From Algirhabdus cladophorae (GTDB taxonomy: Bacteria; Pseudomonadota; Alphaproteobacteria; Rhodobacterales; Rhodobacteraceae): 64,000 bases of DNA. Positions 32,790 to 41,291 of the stretch are shown here, in pieces; the stretch's first letter is position 1, and the number at the start of each line of letters is the position of its first letter. Location of the stretch: positions 2,170,001 to 2,234,000 of the forward strand of contig NZ_CP173029.1 of NCBI RefSeq assembly GCF_044772865.1. The letters run 5' to 3'. A program made the position numbers and the translations under genes. Under the pieces are notes generated by a model, which ran no database searches, was not told where the DNA came from, and worked only from the letters and a program-made list of their open reading frames with translations.

Positions 32790-33361
32790 TGCCGGACGCG
32801 CCCTTCATTCACGAAAGCGCCTATGTCGACAGCCCTAGCGAAATCGGGGCCGGGACTAAGATCTGGCATTTCGTGCATGTCCTGCCGCACACGACGATTG
32901 GGGAAAACTGTGTTCTTGGCCAAAATGTCATGGCTGGACCCCACGTCAGCATCGGCAATGGCTGCAAAATCCAAAACAACGTGGCGCTTTATAAGGGCGT
33001 TATATTGGCCGACGATGTTTTTTGTGGGCCATCTTGTGTGTTCACCAATGTGCTGACCCCCCGCGCCCATGTAGAGCGCAAAGAGGAATTCGGCCTTACC
33101 CATGTGGGCAAAGGCGCGACCATCGGGGCCAATGCAACGATTGTTTGCGGCAACACCTTGGGCGCCTATTGCATGGTGGCTGCCGGGGCCGTTGTGACCA
33201 AAGATGTGGCCGATTTCGCCCTTGTCGCGGGTATCCCTGCTCGCCGGATTGGTTGGGTCAGTAAGTCTGGTGATCGCCTTGGTGCAGATCTGACCTGTCC
33301 GCGTACAGGCGAGGTTTACTGCGAAACTGACGGCACCTTGGAACTGATAGAAAGACCTTAG
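32789..33361 (+). CDS. UDP-3-amino-uronate N-acetyltransferase, left-handed beta-helix (WbpD-like)
   Basis: 190-residue hexapeptide-repeat acetyltransferase (IGAGTKIWHF, IGENCVLGQNVMAGP, IGNGCKIQNNVALYKG, AGAVVTKDVADFALVAG). This start and the VFTNVLTPRAHV segment are typical of WbpD/WlbB enzymes that acetylate the 3-amino group of UDP-GlcNAc3NA. A short C-terminal region with CPRTGEVYCETDG follows the helix. It lies directly between the 3-dehydrogenase and aminotransferase genes with no gap. Confidence 0.9.
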   Translation: MPDAPFIHESAYVDSPSEIGAGTKIWHFVHVLPHTTIGENCVLGQNVMAGPHVSIGNGCKIQNNVALYKGVILADDVFCGPSCVFTNVLTPRAHVERKEEFGLTHVGKGATIGANATIVCGNTLGAYCMVAAGAVVTKDVADFALVAGIPARRIGWVSKSGDRLGADLTCPRTGEVYCETDGTLELIERP

Positions 33362-34477
33362 ATGCAATTTATCGATCTGGCCGCTCAGCAAGCCCGCCTT
33401 AAAGACAAAATCGACGCCCGTATCCAAGCGGTGTTGAGCCATGGTAAGTATATCTTGGGTCCAGAGGTCGCTGAATTAGAGCAAAAACTGGCTGAGTTTT
33501 GTGGTGCAAAGCATTGTATTGCCTGCGCGAATGGAACCGACGCGCTGTTGCTGGCGCTCATGGCTTTGAACGTGCGGACGGGCGATGCTGTCATCTGTCC
33601 CAGCTTTACCTTTGCGGCCACGGCCGAGGTTGTGCCAAGTCTTGGGGCCACGCCCATTTTTGCAGATATCGACCCGGATACCTACACTCTGGACCCTGCC
33701 AGCCTGCAGCGGTGCATCGCATTGGCCCGCGATTTAGGGCTGACCCCGCGGGTCGTGATCCCCGTGGATCTATTTGGTTTGGCTGCGGACCATGATGCTA
33801 TTGCCGCCATTGCGGCCGAGCATGACATGACAGTTATCGATGACGCTGCCCAAGGGTTTGGCGCAGGCTATCACGGCAAACGCGCGGGCGGCATTGGACC
33901 GCTGGCCACCACATCTTTTTTCCCGGCAAAGCCTTTGGGATGCTATGGCGACGGTGGGGCCGTTTTTACCGATGACACGGCCACGGCTGAATTGCTGAGC
34001 AGCTACCGCTTTCACGGCAAGGGCACGCAAAAATATGACAATGTTCGCATTGGCATGAATTCACGGCTGGACACTTTGCAGGCGGCGATCTTGTTGGAAA
34101 AACTGGCTGTATATAGTGATGAACTTGAGGCACGCGACCGCGTTGCCCAGCGCTACACGGACACCATATCGCAAGCCTTCAAAACACCAACCGTTCCACA
34201 AGGATATACATCCGTGTGGGCGCAATATACTCTTTTGGCACAGTCAGAGGATCACCGTTCGCGGGCCATAGAGGGCCTGAAATCTCAGGGCATCCCCACA
34301 GCCATTTACTACCCTCTTCCCTTGCATCAGCAAACAGCCTACGCAAAATTTCCGCAAGATCCCAATGGGCTAGCGGTTTCCGAAGCCTGCGCACAAACTG
34401 CCTTCAGCCTACCAATGCACCCCTATCTGTCTACGGATGAGCAAGATCGCGTGATCGCTGCGCTGGCGCAAGTTTAG
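33362..34477 (+). CDS. PLP-dependent UDP-3-keto-uronate aminotransferase (WbpE-like, DegT/DnrJ/EryC1/StrS)
   Basis: 371-residue sugar aminotransferase that would aminate C3. MQFIDLAAQQARLKDKI is the canonical start of WbpE-type proteins. The cofactor-binding lysine is in TTSFFPAKPLGCYGDGGA, and CANGTDALLLAL and DDAAQGFGA are other signatures. The start follows the acetyltransferase stop without a gap. The four genes complete UDP-GlcNAc3NAcA; the WbpI epimerase needed to reach the manno form is not present. Confidence 0.92.
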   Translation: MQFIDLAAQQARLKDKIDARIQAVLSHGKYILGPEVAELEQKLAEFCGAKHCIACANGTDALLLALMALNVRTGDAVICPSFTFAATAEVVPSLGATPIFADIDPDTYTLDPASLQRCIALARDLGLTPRVVIPVDLFGLAADHDAIAAIAAEHDMTVIDDAAQGFGAGYHGKRAGGIGPLATTSFFPAKPLGCYGDGGAVFTDDTATAELLSSYRFHGKGTQKYDNVRIGMNSRLDTLQAAILLEKLAVYSDELEARDRVAQRYTDTISQAFKTPTVPQGYTSVWAQYTLLAQSEDHRSRAIEGLKSQGIPTAIYYPLPLHQQTAYAKFPQDPNGLAVSEACAQTAFSLPMHPYLSTDEQDRVIAALAQV

Positions 34478-34497
34478 AAACTGGCCCAAGTCTAGGA

Positions 34498-36027
34498 TCA
34501 AAGGGTATCGTAAATCGCCAGAAGGCGCGACACTTGCGCAGGCCAGCTGTAGTAAGTCGCCAGCTTTTCACGTTTTTCCGGGGCCGCCTCATAGCTTTGA
34601 GGATTATCAAGCACATCTCGCACGGCACCTGCAATGCTGTGCGGATCTGTTTGATCCATTCCGCGCCCGATCCCTAGGTCTGTGACAAAGGCAAGCATTT
34701 CGGGCAGGTTTGACACGCAAATCGGAAGGCCCGCAAAAGCCGCTTCAAATAACTTATTGGGCATGCTGAAGCGATAACTGATCGACGCATCTTGAATAGG
34801 GATGATCGCAGCATTGGCGGATTGAATTGTCGCACAGACATCTGCCGCTGGCACCGCATCGCACAAATGCACCCGATCTTTTACGCCAAAAGTCTCGGCA
34901 TGCTTTAAGAACCACTCATCGCTGGCCTCATGTCGAGGCCCCAAAGTGGCCAAATGAACTTCGGGCAATTCCGTCAGAGCCTCTAGAACCTTATCCATCC
35001 CACGCGCACCCTGTTGAATGCCACCAGTGAACACGACCAAAGGCGTTTGATCCGACACTGCCGCTCGGGTGCGGATTGGAATGATATGTGGCGCAGTGTC
35101 AGAAGCGGTGAACACATTATCCAGATCGACCTCAGGTGCATTGAATATCAAACTGGGCGGCGGCCCTGCAAATCTTGCGCCATAAAGGTCAGCCAAAGCT
35201 GCAGCTACAGTGATCAGATGGTCCACATGTTCGAGGCAATCATCTTCCAGATCTTTGACAAAATCCTCGGAACCCACTTGCATTTTAGTGGCCCGTGACG
35301 GTTCATATTCATGCGCATCATAGATCAATTTTGCGCCGACGCTCTGAGCTAAATTGATCCCGCCCGGCAAGCAGTACAGATCATGCGCATGGACAACATC
35401 AGGTCGTAAATCCCCGACCACCCGCTGCAAATTGCCAGCAAATACAAGGGACGTCAGTTGATAGAGGTCGCGAAAGTCTCGTCCCAGAGACTTGCCCATT
35501 CCGCGCAGTTCAATTGGATTGAGTTGCGCGCCCCCACCAAACAGCCGCTTTGGCAACTGTTTAATCGTCAATTTAAGATTAGTCTTGAGGTACTCTGCTT
35601 TGCGCGTTTTACGTTCTTTGCCTTTAAACTTTTTGTAGTACCCCAGATCCAACTTTTCCCAATCCTGCGGCGTAATTAACTCCGCAAGGCCGGCTTTCTT
35701 TTGATGGAACCTTGTCGCGCTTTGCGCAAATGGTTCAAACAATTCGGTGGCAACCTGTTTCGAGCGTTTCAGAAACGGAAAATCGGCCAAACTATCTGGC
35801 CGAACCCAATCGCTAGCCTCCCAATCAAACCGCGTTATTTTGATGCCTTGAACGGTTTCGGTTGCCACAAACCCCGGCAATTGCGCGCAAAACGCATGCA
35901 CTTGGTGACCGGCCTCAACCAAAGCGCGGGCTTGTTTGAACACGCGCGGGTCTTGTGTGATTTCGTGATAAGTCAGAGTGACAACTGTTTTGTGGGGCAA
36001 CGTCTTCAAAGCTTCTTTCGTTGCCAT
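34498..36027 (-). CDS. Glycosyltransferase, GT4-like
   Basis: 509-residue GT-B glycosyltransferase, longer than usual. It begins VVTLTYHEITQDPRVFKQARAL, a typical GT4 acceptor-domain start, and contains PDVVHAHDLYCLPGG, KLIYDAHEYEPS, VFTGGIQQGARG and, near the end, SMPNKLFEAAFAGLPI with the nucleotide-sugar Glu. A lysine-rich insertion of about 110 residues (KKFKGKERKTRKAEYLK region) lies after the first strand-helix units. I chose ATG 36025-36027; the frame stays open to 36129. It is convergent with the amino-sugar operon and probably adds a sugar to the same envelope polysaccharide. Confidence 0.82.
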   Translation of the reverse strand: MATKEALKTLPHKTVVTLTYHEITQDPRVFKQARALVEAGHQVHAFCAQLPGFVATETVQGIKITRFDWEASDWVRPDSLADFPFLKRSKQVATELFEPFAQSATRFHQKKAGLAELITPQDWEKLDLGYYKKFKGKERKTRKAEYLKTNLKLTIKQLPKRLFGGGAQLNPIELRGMGKSLGRDFRDLYQLTSLVFAGNLQRVVGDLRPDVVHAHDLYCLPGGINLAQSVGAKLIYDAHEYEPSRATKMQVGSEDFVKDLEDDCLEHVDHLITVAAALADLYGARFAGPPPSLIFNAPEVDLDNVFTASDTAPHIIPIRTRAAVSDQTPLVVFTGGIQQGARGMDKVLEALTELPEVHLATLGPRHEASDEWFLKHAETFGVKDRVHLCDAVPAADVCATIQSANAAIIPIQDASISYRFSMPNKLFEAAFAGLPICVSNLPEMLAFVTDLGIGRGMDQTDPHSIAGAVRDVLDNPQSYEAAPEKREKLATYYSWPAQVSRLLAIYDTL

Positions 36028-36197
36028 GTCGTCAGATCTCAAAGCTATTTTTGGATATTTGGCGGGTCTAACAGTGCCGTTATCGGGGGTCAAGGAGCCT
36101 GCAGGATTATCCCGCAAGCCGCGATCCATTTGAATGCTGGCAATGCGATCCGGGCTGGCCTAGCCTTACTGGGCTAGGCCGAGGGAGGGTCAAAAAC
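36028..36197. promoter_or_regulatory. Divergent promoter region with leader hairpin before the D-amino-acid operon
   Basis: 170 bases between the divergent glycosyltransferase and dehydrogenase genes. It contains a perfect 9-base inverted repeat GGCCTAGCC/GGCTAGGCC at 36157-36165 and 36172-36180 with a 6-base loop. The repeat ends 2 bases before the AGGGAGG ribosome site and 18 bases before the ATG. It has no T-tract, so it is not a normal terminator. It could be a regulator site or a translation-controlling hairpin. Confidence 0.5.
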
Positions 36198-37439
36198 ATG
36201 AAGGTCATCGTGGTCGGCGCAGGCATTGTAGGGGTGTCTTGTGCGATATGGCTGCAGCGTGCGGGCCATAGCGTCACTTTGCTGGATCGCGCAGGCCCCG
36301 CGTCGGGCACCAGTCATGGCAACGCAGGTGTTCTGGCCGCCGGTGCTGTGGTTCCCGTGACGACGCCCGGACTGCTGAAAAAGGTGCCCGCTATGCTATG
36401 GGATAAGGACGCGCCTTTGTTCTTGAGGTGGCGTTACCTACCGCACCTTATCCCCTTTTTGCGGCGTTATTTGTCCTATGCGAATGATGCACAGGTTGAT
36501 CATTATGGGCAGGCCATGGGCACCTTGTTGCACGATAGCGTGCAGCAACATCAGGCCCTTGCACAGGGCACCCCAGCTGCCAAATTCATCACGACAGAAG
36601 ACTATTGTTTTGGCTATGCTACCCGTGCCGAATTCGAAGCCGACAGCTACGCATGGGACAAACGCAAGGCTGCAGGCGTCGCCCTCGACATTGTTAGCGG
36701 CGAGAGCTACAGCGCCTATGACCCCTTGGTGGGACCGGCTTTCGAGGTTGTGGTCAGATGCAAAAACCATGGCCGCATCAGCGATCCGGGGGAGTATGTC
36801 CAGGCTTTGGCGGACCATTTCCAGACCCTCGGCGGATGCGTTGAGATCGCCGAGGTCCACGACATCAGTCTGGATCAAGGGGCCGTTGAGACCCTCCATA
36901 CCACTAAGGGCGACAAAAGCGCAGATCACATTGTGTTTGCGGTAGGTCCTTGGTCCAAGGCCATTGCTCACAAGCTGGGGGTAAATGTCCCCTTTGAAAG
37001 CGAACGCGGCTACCACGTCGAATTTCTGAACCCTTCGGCAATGCCCAAAGCCCCGATCATGGTGGCTTCGGGAAAATTCGTTCTTACACCGATGCAGGGC
37101 CGGTTGCGCGCTGCTGGGGTTATTGAGTTTGGCGGTTTGGATGCAAAGGCCAGTCGCGCACCCATCGATATGCTCAAACGGCAAGTGGCGCGATTGCTGC
37201 CGGATCTGACCTATGACGACACAGTAGACTGGATGGGACATCGCCCTGCTCCTGCGGACAGTCTGCCCCTAATCGGTGCGAATGATTTGGGCAACCGCAG
37301 CTTTAGCGCCTTTGGGCACCAGCACGTAGGCTTGACAGGGGGGGCCAAAACAGGTCGGATTATAGCGGACCTGATCAGCGGCACCCCGCCCAATATCGAT
37401 GTGTCGCCGTTTGATCCGCGCAAATATACTACGCGATAG
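36198..37439 (+). CDS. D-amino-acid dehydrogenase-like FAD oxidoreductase (DadA family)
   Basis: 413-residue DAO-fold flavoprotein. It starts VIVVGAGIVGVSCAIWLQRAGHSVTLLDR, here the FAD-binding GxGxxG, followed by GTSHGNAGVLAAGAVVP as in DadA. GHRPAPADSLPLIG and GHQHVGLTGGAKTGR near the C-terminus are also DadA-like. It should oxidise a D-amino acid or a related amine to the keto acid at the cytoplasmic face of the membrane. A TRAP transporter and an Asp/Glu racemase-like gene follow in the same operon, suggesting uptake and catabolism of an unusual amino acid. Confidence 0.86.
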   Translation: MKVIVVGAGIVGVSCAIWLQRAGHSVTLLDRAGPASGTSHGNAGVLAAGAVVPVTTPGLLKKVPAMLWDKDAPLFLRWRYLPHLIPFLRRYLSYANDAQVDHYGQAMGTLLHDSVQQHQALAQGTPAAKFITTEDYCFGYATRAEFEADSYAWDKRKAAGVALDIVSGESYSAYDPLVGPAFEVVVRCKNHGRISDPGEYVQALADHFQTLGGCVEIAEVHDISLDQGAVETLHTTKGDKSADHIVFAVGPWSKAIAHKLGVNVPFESERGYHVEFLNPSAMPKAPIMVASGKFVLTPMQGRLRAAGVIEFGGLDAKASRAPIDMLKRQVARLLPDLTYDDTVDWMGHRPAPADSLPLIGANDLGNRSFSAFGHQHVGLTGGAKTGRIIADLISGTPPNIDVSPFDPRKYTTR

Positions 37440-37463
37440 ACGTAGCATTTAGGGAGTTATCTT

Positions 37464-38450
37464 ATGACAAAACTTACAAAATTTGCCGGCGCTGCCGTTT
37501 TGGGCGCCCTTGGGACGACTGCGGCTTTTGCCGGCGGTCATGCCCAAAAATGGGATATGCCGATGGCCTATGCGGCCACAAATTACCATTCCGAACAAGG
37601 CGTGATCTTTGCCGATAAAGTTCGCGAATACACCGAAGGTGCGATTGATATCACCGTCCACGCAGGCGGATCGCTGTTTGGCGGTGGCGACATCAAACGG
37701 GCCATCCAAACCGGTCAGGTGCCTATCGGCGAGCGGTTTATGTCCGCCCATGCCAATGAGGCGCCGCTATTGGGCTGGGACAACCTGCCCTTCCTCGCCA
37801 CAACATATGAGGACAACGCGAAACTTTGGTCTGTGGCCAAAGACACCGTGAACGCGCAATTGGCAGATCTCAATTTGGTTGCACTTTATACCTGCCCATG
37901 GCCCGGCCAAGGCTTCTATTTCAACAAAGAAGTGTCCTCCAGTGCTGACACCCAAGGCGTAAAATTCCGCTCATACAACTCGGCCACTGCCACCTTTGCC
38001 GAAGAACTGGGTATGATCCCTGTCCAAATCGAAGCCGCAGAGTTGAGCCAAGCATTGGCGACGGGTGTGGCTTCGGCCTTTATCTCGTCCGGCTCTACCG
38101 GCTATGACCGCAAGGTTTGGGAGCATCTGAGCCACTACTACAAAGTCAACGCATGGCTGCCGCGCAACTATGTGATGGTCAATTCGCAAGTCTGGGACGG
38201 TTTGGATGATGCCACCAAAGCAGGCATCCAGAAAGCCGCAGATGAAACCGCTGCCAGCTGTGCTGCCAAATCTGCAGAACTGTCAAACTTCTATTTTGAA
38301 GAACTGGCCAAGAACGGGATGTCCGTCGAGGACGCAGGCGCAGACTTTTTGGCCGAATTGGAAACCATTGGCGCTAAGATGACAGCCGAATGGTTGGAAA
38401 CCGCTGGTGCTGACGGCCAAGCCATTTTGGACGCCTATAAAGCACAATAA
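37464..38450 (+). CDS. TRAP transporter substrate-binding protein (DctP family)
   Basis: 328-residue periplasmic binding protein with a signal peptide ending near AFAGG (residues 1-23). It has the DctP pattern AATNYHSEQGVIFADKV, HAGGSLFGGGDIKRAIQTGQV and the C-terminal TRAP helix region. The carboxylate-binding Arg is probably in KFRSYNSATATF. Ligand unknown; the neighbours suggest an amino acid or its keto acid. A strong hairpin follows its stop and separates it from the permease genes. Confidence 0.93.
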   Translation: MTKLTKFAGAAVLGALGTTAAFAGGHAQKWDMPMAYAATNYHSEQGVIFADKVREYTEGAIDITVHAGGSLFGGGDIKRAIQTGQVPIGERFMSAHANEAPLLGWDNLPFLATTYEDNAKLWSVAKDTVNAQLADLNLVALYTCPWPGQGFYFNKEVSSSADTQGVKFRSYNSATATFAEELGMIPVQIEAAELSQALATGVASAFISSGSTGYDRKVWEHLSHYYKVNAWLPRNYVMVNSQVWDGLDDATKAGIQKAADETAASCAAKSAELSNFYFEELAKNGMSVEDAGADFLAELETIGAKMTAEWLETAGADGQAILDAYKAQ

Positions 38451-38457
38451 ACCATTG

Positions 38458-38488
38458 GGGTCAGCGCCTTACACAGCGGTGCTGACCC
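38458..38488 (+). other. Intercistronic stem-loop between binding-protein and permease genes
   Basis: GGGTCAGCGCC (38458-38468) pairs with GGTGCTGACCC (38478-38488), an 11-base stem with one G-U pair and a 9-base loop. No run of T follows. Such hairpins after binding-protein genes commonly stabilise the upstream message, giving more binding protein than permease; that role is inference here. Confidence 0.65.
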
Positions 38489-38519
38489 GCTTTCTGATCT
38501 TCCAAGGACATCTAAACCC

Positions 38520-39233
38520 ATGCGCGATTGGTCGCCTGTTCTGGGCCTTCCCCTCTGGGTTTGGCTTTTTGTCTTTCCATCTGTTTTCGCAATCATTTGC
38601 TTGGCGGCGGGGCCGCGCATTGAACGTGTCCTACGCCCGCTCTGGCGTTTTCTGGATGGGGTGTATTTTGCGTCCGGCGCACTGGCGGCTTGTTTCATGA
38701 TGACCATTCTAGCGCTCATTGTGGCGCAGATGGTCGCCCGCTGGACCGGTTTCGCCCTGCCCGGCACCACAGAATTTGCAGGCTACGCTATGGCCGCCAC
38801 GTCTTTCTTTGCGCTGTGCCATGCGCTGACCCGTGGGGCGCATATTCGTGTCTCTATCGTGTTGAACGCCAATCGATTTCTCAAGCGGTGGTTGGATGTC
38901 TTCGCCGTGTTTGGCGCCGCGGTCATTGCGACATATTTCGCCCGCTATGCGATCAAGACCAATCAGTTTTCCGAGATGCTGAACGACCGGACCCAAGGTC
39001 AAGATCAAATCCCAGAGTGGATTGTAACCCTGTTGTCCCTTCCTAGCATTGCGGTCAGCGACTGGGGCAGCGCCATGGCAGGCACTTCAAGCGAGCTGGT
39101 CTACACCCCAGTTTGGATCCCGCAACTGGCCATGAGCATCGGCACGGTCCTGCTGGCCATTGCCCTGTGGGACACCCTTTACCGGATGTTGATAACTGGC
39201 CAAAATCCGATCCGGACGGAGGCTGTGGAATGA
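38520..39233 (+). CDS. TRAP transporter small permease (DctQ family)
   Basis: 237 residues with four main hydrophobic segments (about 10-28, 52-75, 85-108 and 122-142) plus a C-terminal one near 198-222. GTTEFAGYAMAATSFFALCHALTRGAHIRVSI, here quoted in part as the GAHIRVS motif, is the DctQ signature. The extra periplasmic stretch around residues 150-195 makes it longer than the usual ~170. It overlaps the large permease gene by ATGA. Confidence 0.9.
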   Translation: MRDWSPVLGLPLWVWLFVFPSVFAIICLAAGPRIERVLRPLWRFLDGVYFASGALAACFMMTILALIVAQMVARWTGFALPGTTEFAGYAMAATSFFALCHALTRGAHIRVSIVLNANRFLKRWLDVFAVFGAAVIATYFARYAIKTNQFSEMLNDRTQGQDQIPEWIVTLLSLPSIAVSDWGSAMAGTSSELVYTPVWIPQLAMSIGTVLLAIALWDTLYRMLITGQNPIRTEAVE

Positions 39234-40531
39234 CCGAAGCCTACGCCACAATCGTTTTCCTTTTTGTTCTGTTCACCCTGCTCGGGTCCTCCATCTGGAT
39301 CGGCTTGGCCCTGATGGGCGTTGCTTGGGTTGGTATGGAACTGTTCACGACGCGCCCCGCAGGGGATGCGATGATCACCACGATCTGGACTGGGGCCAGC
39401 AGTTGGACCCTGACGGCCTTACCCCTGTTCATCTGGATGGGCGAGATCCTTTATCGCACAAGACTATCGCAAGACATGTTTCGCGGCCTTGCCCCGTGGA
39501 TGCGGTTCTTACCGGGCGGGTTGCTACACACCAATATTGCGGGCTGCACGATCTTTGCTGCCGTCTCGGGATCCTCAGCGGCGACCCTGACAACAGTAGG
39601 AAAAATGTCGATACCTGAACTGCGCCAACGGGGGTATCCTGAATATATGATCGTGGGCACATTGGCAGGGGCTGCCACTTTGGGCCTGATGATCCCGCCC
39701 TCTCTGACACTGATCGTCTATGGCGTGTCGATCAACGAAAGTATCATCAAATTGTTCATGGCAGGCATCATCCCGGGCCTCGTTTTGGCCGGGCTTTTTA
39801 TGTCATACATCATGTTTTGGCATTTCCTGCGCCCCAGTGAACGCCCTGCCCCTGAACCCTCCATGAGCATAGGGGAAATGCTGTCAGAAAGCCGTTTCCT
39901 GATCCCTGTGCTTTGCCTTGTTTTTGCTGTGATCGGATCGATGTATTTCGGCTGGGCCACAGCGACCGAGGCCGCAGCCGTGGGGGTCATTGGATCATTG
40001 GTTTTGGCGATGTTCCAAAGATCACTGACCTTTAGCGCCTTCCTCGAAAGCCTCATGGGGGCCACGCGCACCTCGGCCATGATTGCGCTGATCCTCATGG
40101 GGGCTGCATTTTTATCGCTGTCGATGGGCTTTACCGGCTTGCCCCGCGCCTTGGCCGCTTGGATCGATGGGATGGATCTGTCGCCTATCGTTTTGATCGC
40201 GGCCCTTACGGTGTTTTATGTGATCTTGGGAATGTTCCTCGACGGGATTTCGTCTGTTGTGCTGACCATGGCCATAGTCGAGCCGATGATCCGTCAAGCG
40301 GGCATCGACGTTATATGGTTTGGGATCTTCATCGTGGTGGTTGTGGAAATGGCCCAAGTCACCCCGCCCATCGGGTTCAACCTGTTTGTGCTGCAAGGCA
40401 TGACGCGCCACGAGATCGGTTATATCTCAAAAACCGCGATCCCAATGGTTGGGCTGATGTTACTTATGGTGGTGATCCTTGTGATCTGGCCCGAACTGGC
40501 CACATGGTTGCCCAACAACATCCGGCAATAG
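39230..40531 (+). CDS. TRAP transporter large permease (DctM family)
   Basis: 433-residue polytopic membrane protein with about 12 hydrophobic segments. LPLFIWMGEIL, NIAGCTIFAAVSGSSAATLTTVG and MIPPSLTLIVYGV are standard DctM signatures, and the C-terminal half repeats the fold (VVEMAQVTPPIGFNLFVLQG). The ATG at 39230 overlaps the DctQ stop. It forms the sodium-driven transport channel with DctQ and DctP. Confidence 0.95.
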   Translation: MTEAYATIVFLFVLFTLLGSSIWIGLALMGVAWVGMELFTTRPAGDAMITTIWTGASSWTLTALPLFIWMGEILYRTRLSQDMFRGLAPWMRFLPGGLLHTNIAGCTIFAAVSGSSAATLTTVGKMSIPELRQRGYPEYMIVGTLAGAATLGLMIPPSLTLIVYGVSINESIIKLFMAGIIPGLVLAGLFMSYIMFWHFLRPSERPAPEPSMSIGEMLSESRFLIPVLCLVFAVIGSMYFGWATATEAAAVGVIGSLVLAMFQRSLTFSAFLESLMGATRTSAMIALILMGAAFLSLSMGFTGLPRALAAWIDGMDLSPIVLIAALTVFYVILGMFLDGISSVVLTMAIVEPMIRQAGIDVIWFGIFIVVVVEMAQVTPPIGFNLFVLQGMTRHEIGYISKTAIPMVGLMLLMVVILVIWPELATWLPNNIRQ

Positions 40532-41200
40532 ATGCGCCCTTCCATCAGTATCTTGCAGTTGGATACGCAGTTTCCCCGTGTCCCCGGCGACGTGGCCTGT
40601 CCTGCCACATATTTGGACGTGCCAGAAATCCTGACGGTTCGGTCAGCCACAGTTCGCAAAATCGTCAACAACCAGCCTGCGCAAATTGACATCAGGCCGT
40701 TTGAAGAAGCCTTGGATCAAGCCAAAGGCGACATCATTGCAACCTCTTGCGGGTTCTTGTCCTATTGGCAATACCCTATGGCTGCGCGCACGACACGGCC
40801 CTTTGTCAGTTCTGCCCTCATCGCCCTAGACCATCTCAGCCAGCGCTTTGATCCAGACGAGTTGATGATACTGACCTTTGATCAAGCACAGCTCACTGCA
40901 GATCATCTTGGGGCCCATCCGACCTTTGCGCGCAGCATTATCGGCCTGCCACATAGGCATCACTTACGCGGTGTTATTGAAACCGACGCGCTTAAGATTG
41001 ATCAACACCGCGCGGCCCAAGAATTAGCAGAACTGGTCGAGGCACACTGGACACCGCGTCATAAACATCTGCTTTTGGAATGTACGAACCTACCGCCCTA
41101 CAAGGCTGCATTGCGGCAGCATCACGATAGAGAAATCACAGATATTTTGACCGTGATCGAGGCCCAACGCCCAAACACTGTGCGGCCAGAATATTTGTGA
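40532..41200 (+). CDS. Aspartate/glutamate racemase-like protein
   Basis: 222 residues starting immediately after the DctM stop. Two cysteines sit in the positions used by cofactor-independent Asp/Glu/hydantoin racemases: C73 in ATSCGFLSYWQ and C184 in LLLECTNLPPY. The N-terminal half resembles the family, the C-terminal half less so. Together with the DadA-like enzyme it could interconvert L and D forms of the transported amino acid before oxidation. The substrate is not known. Confidence 0.75.
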   Translation: MRPSISILQLDTQFPRVPGDVACPATYLDVPEILTVRSATVRKIVNNQPAQIDIRPFEEALDQAKGDIIATSCGFLSYWQYPMAARTTRPFVSSALIALDHLSQRFDPDELMILTFDQAQLTADHLGAHPTFARSIIGLPHRHHLRGVIETDALKIDQHRAAQELAELVEAHWTPRHKHLLLECTNLPPYKAALRQHHDREITDILTVIEAQRPNTVRPEYL

Positions 41201-41291
41201 GCCCTGCGCGCCCTACGTTGCGTCGTAGCCGTCCGGGCCTTGCCAGTCGGGGGCACCGCCCCCTAGGGTGCGTGTCAAACGGGGGGACATA

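Noticed and set aside
41249..41263. GGGGGC-ACC-GCCCCC hairpin before the BASS transporter as a terminator
   Set aside because: Only 6 bases of stem and no T-tract; GC-rich sequence can form this by chance.
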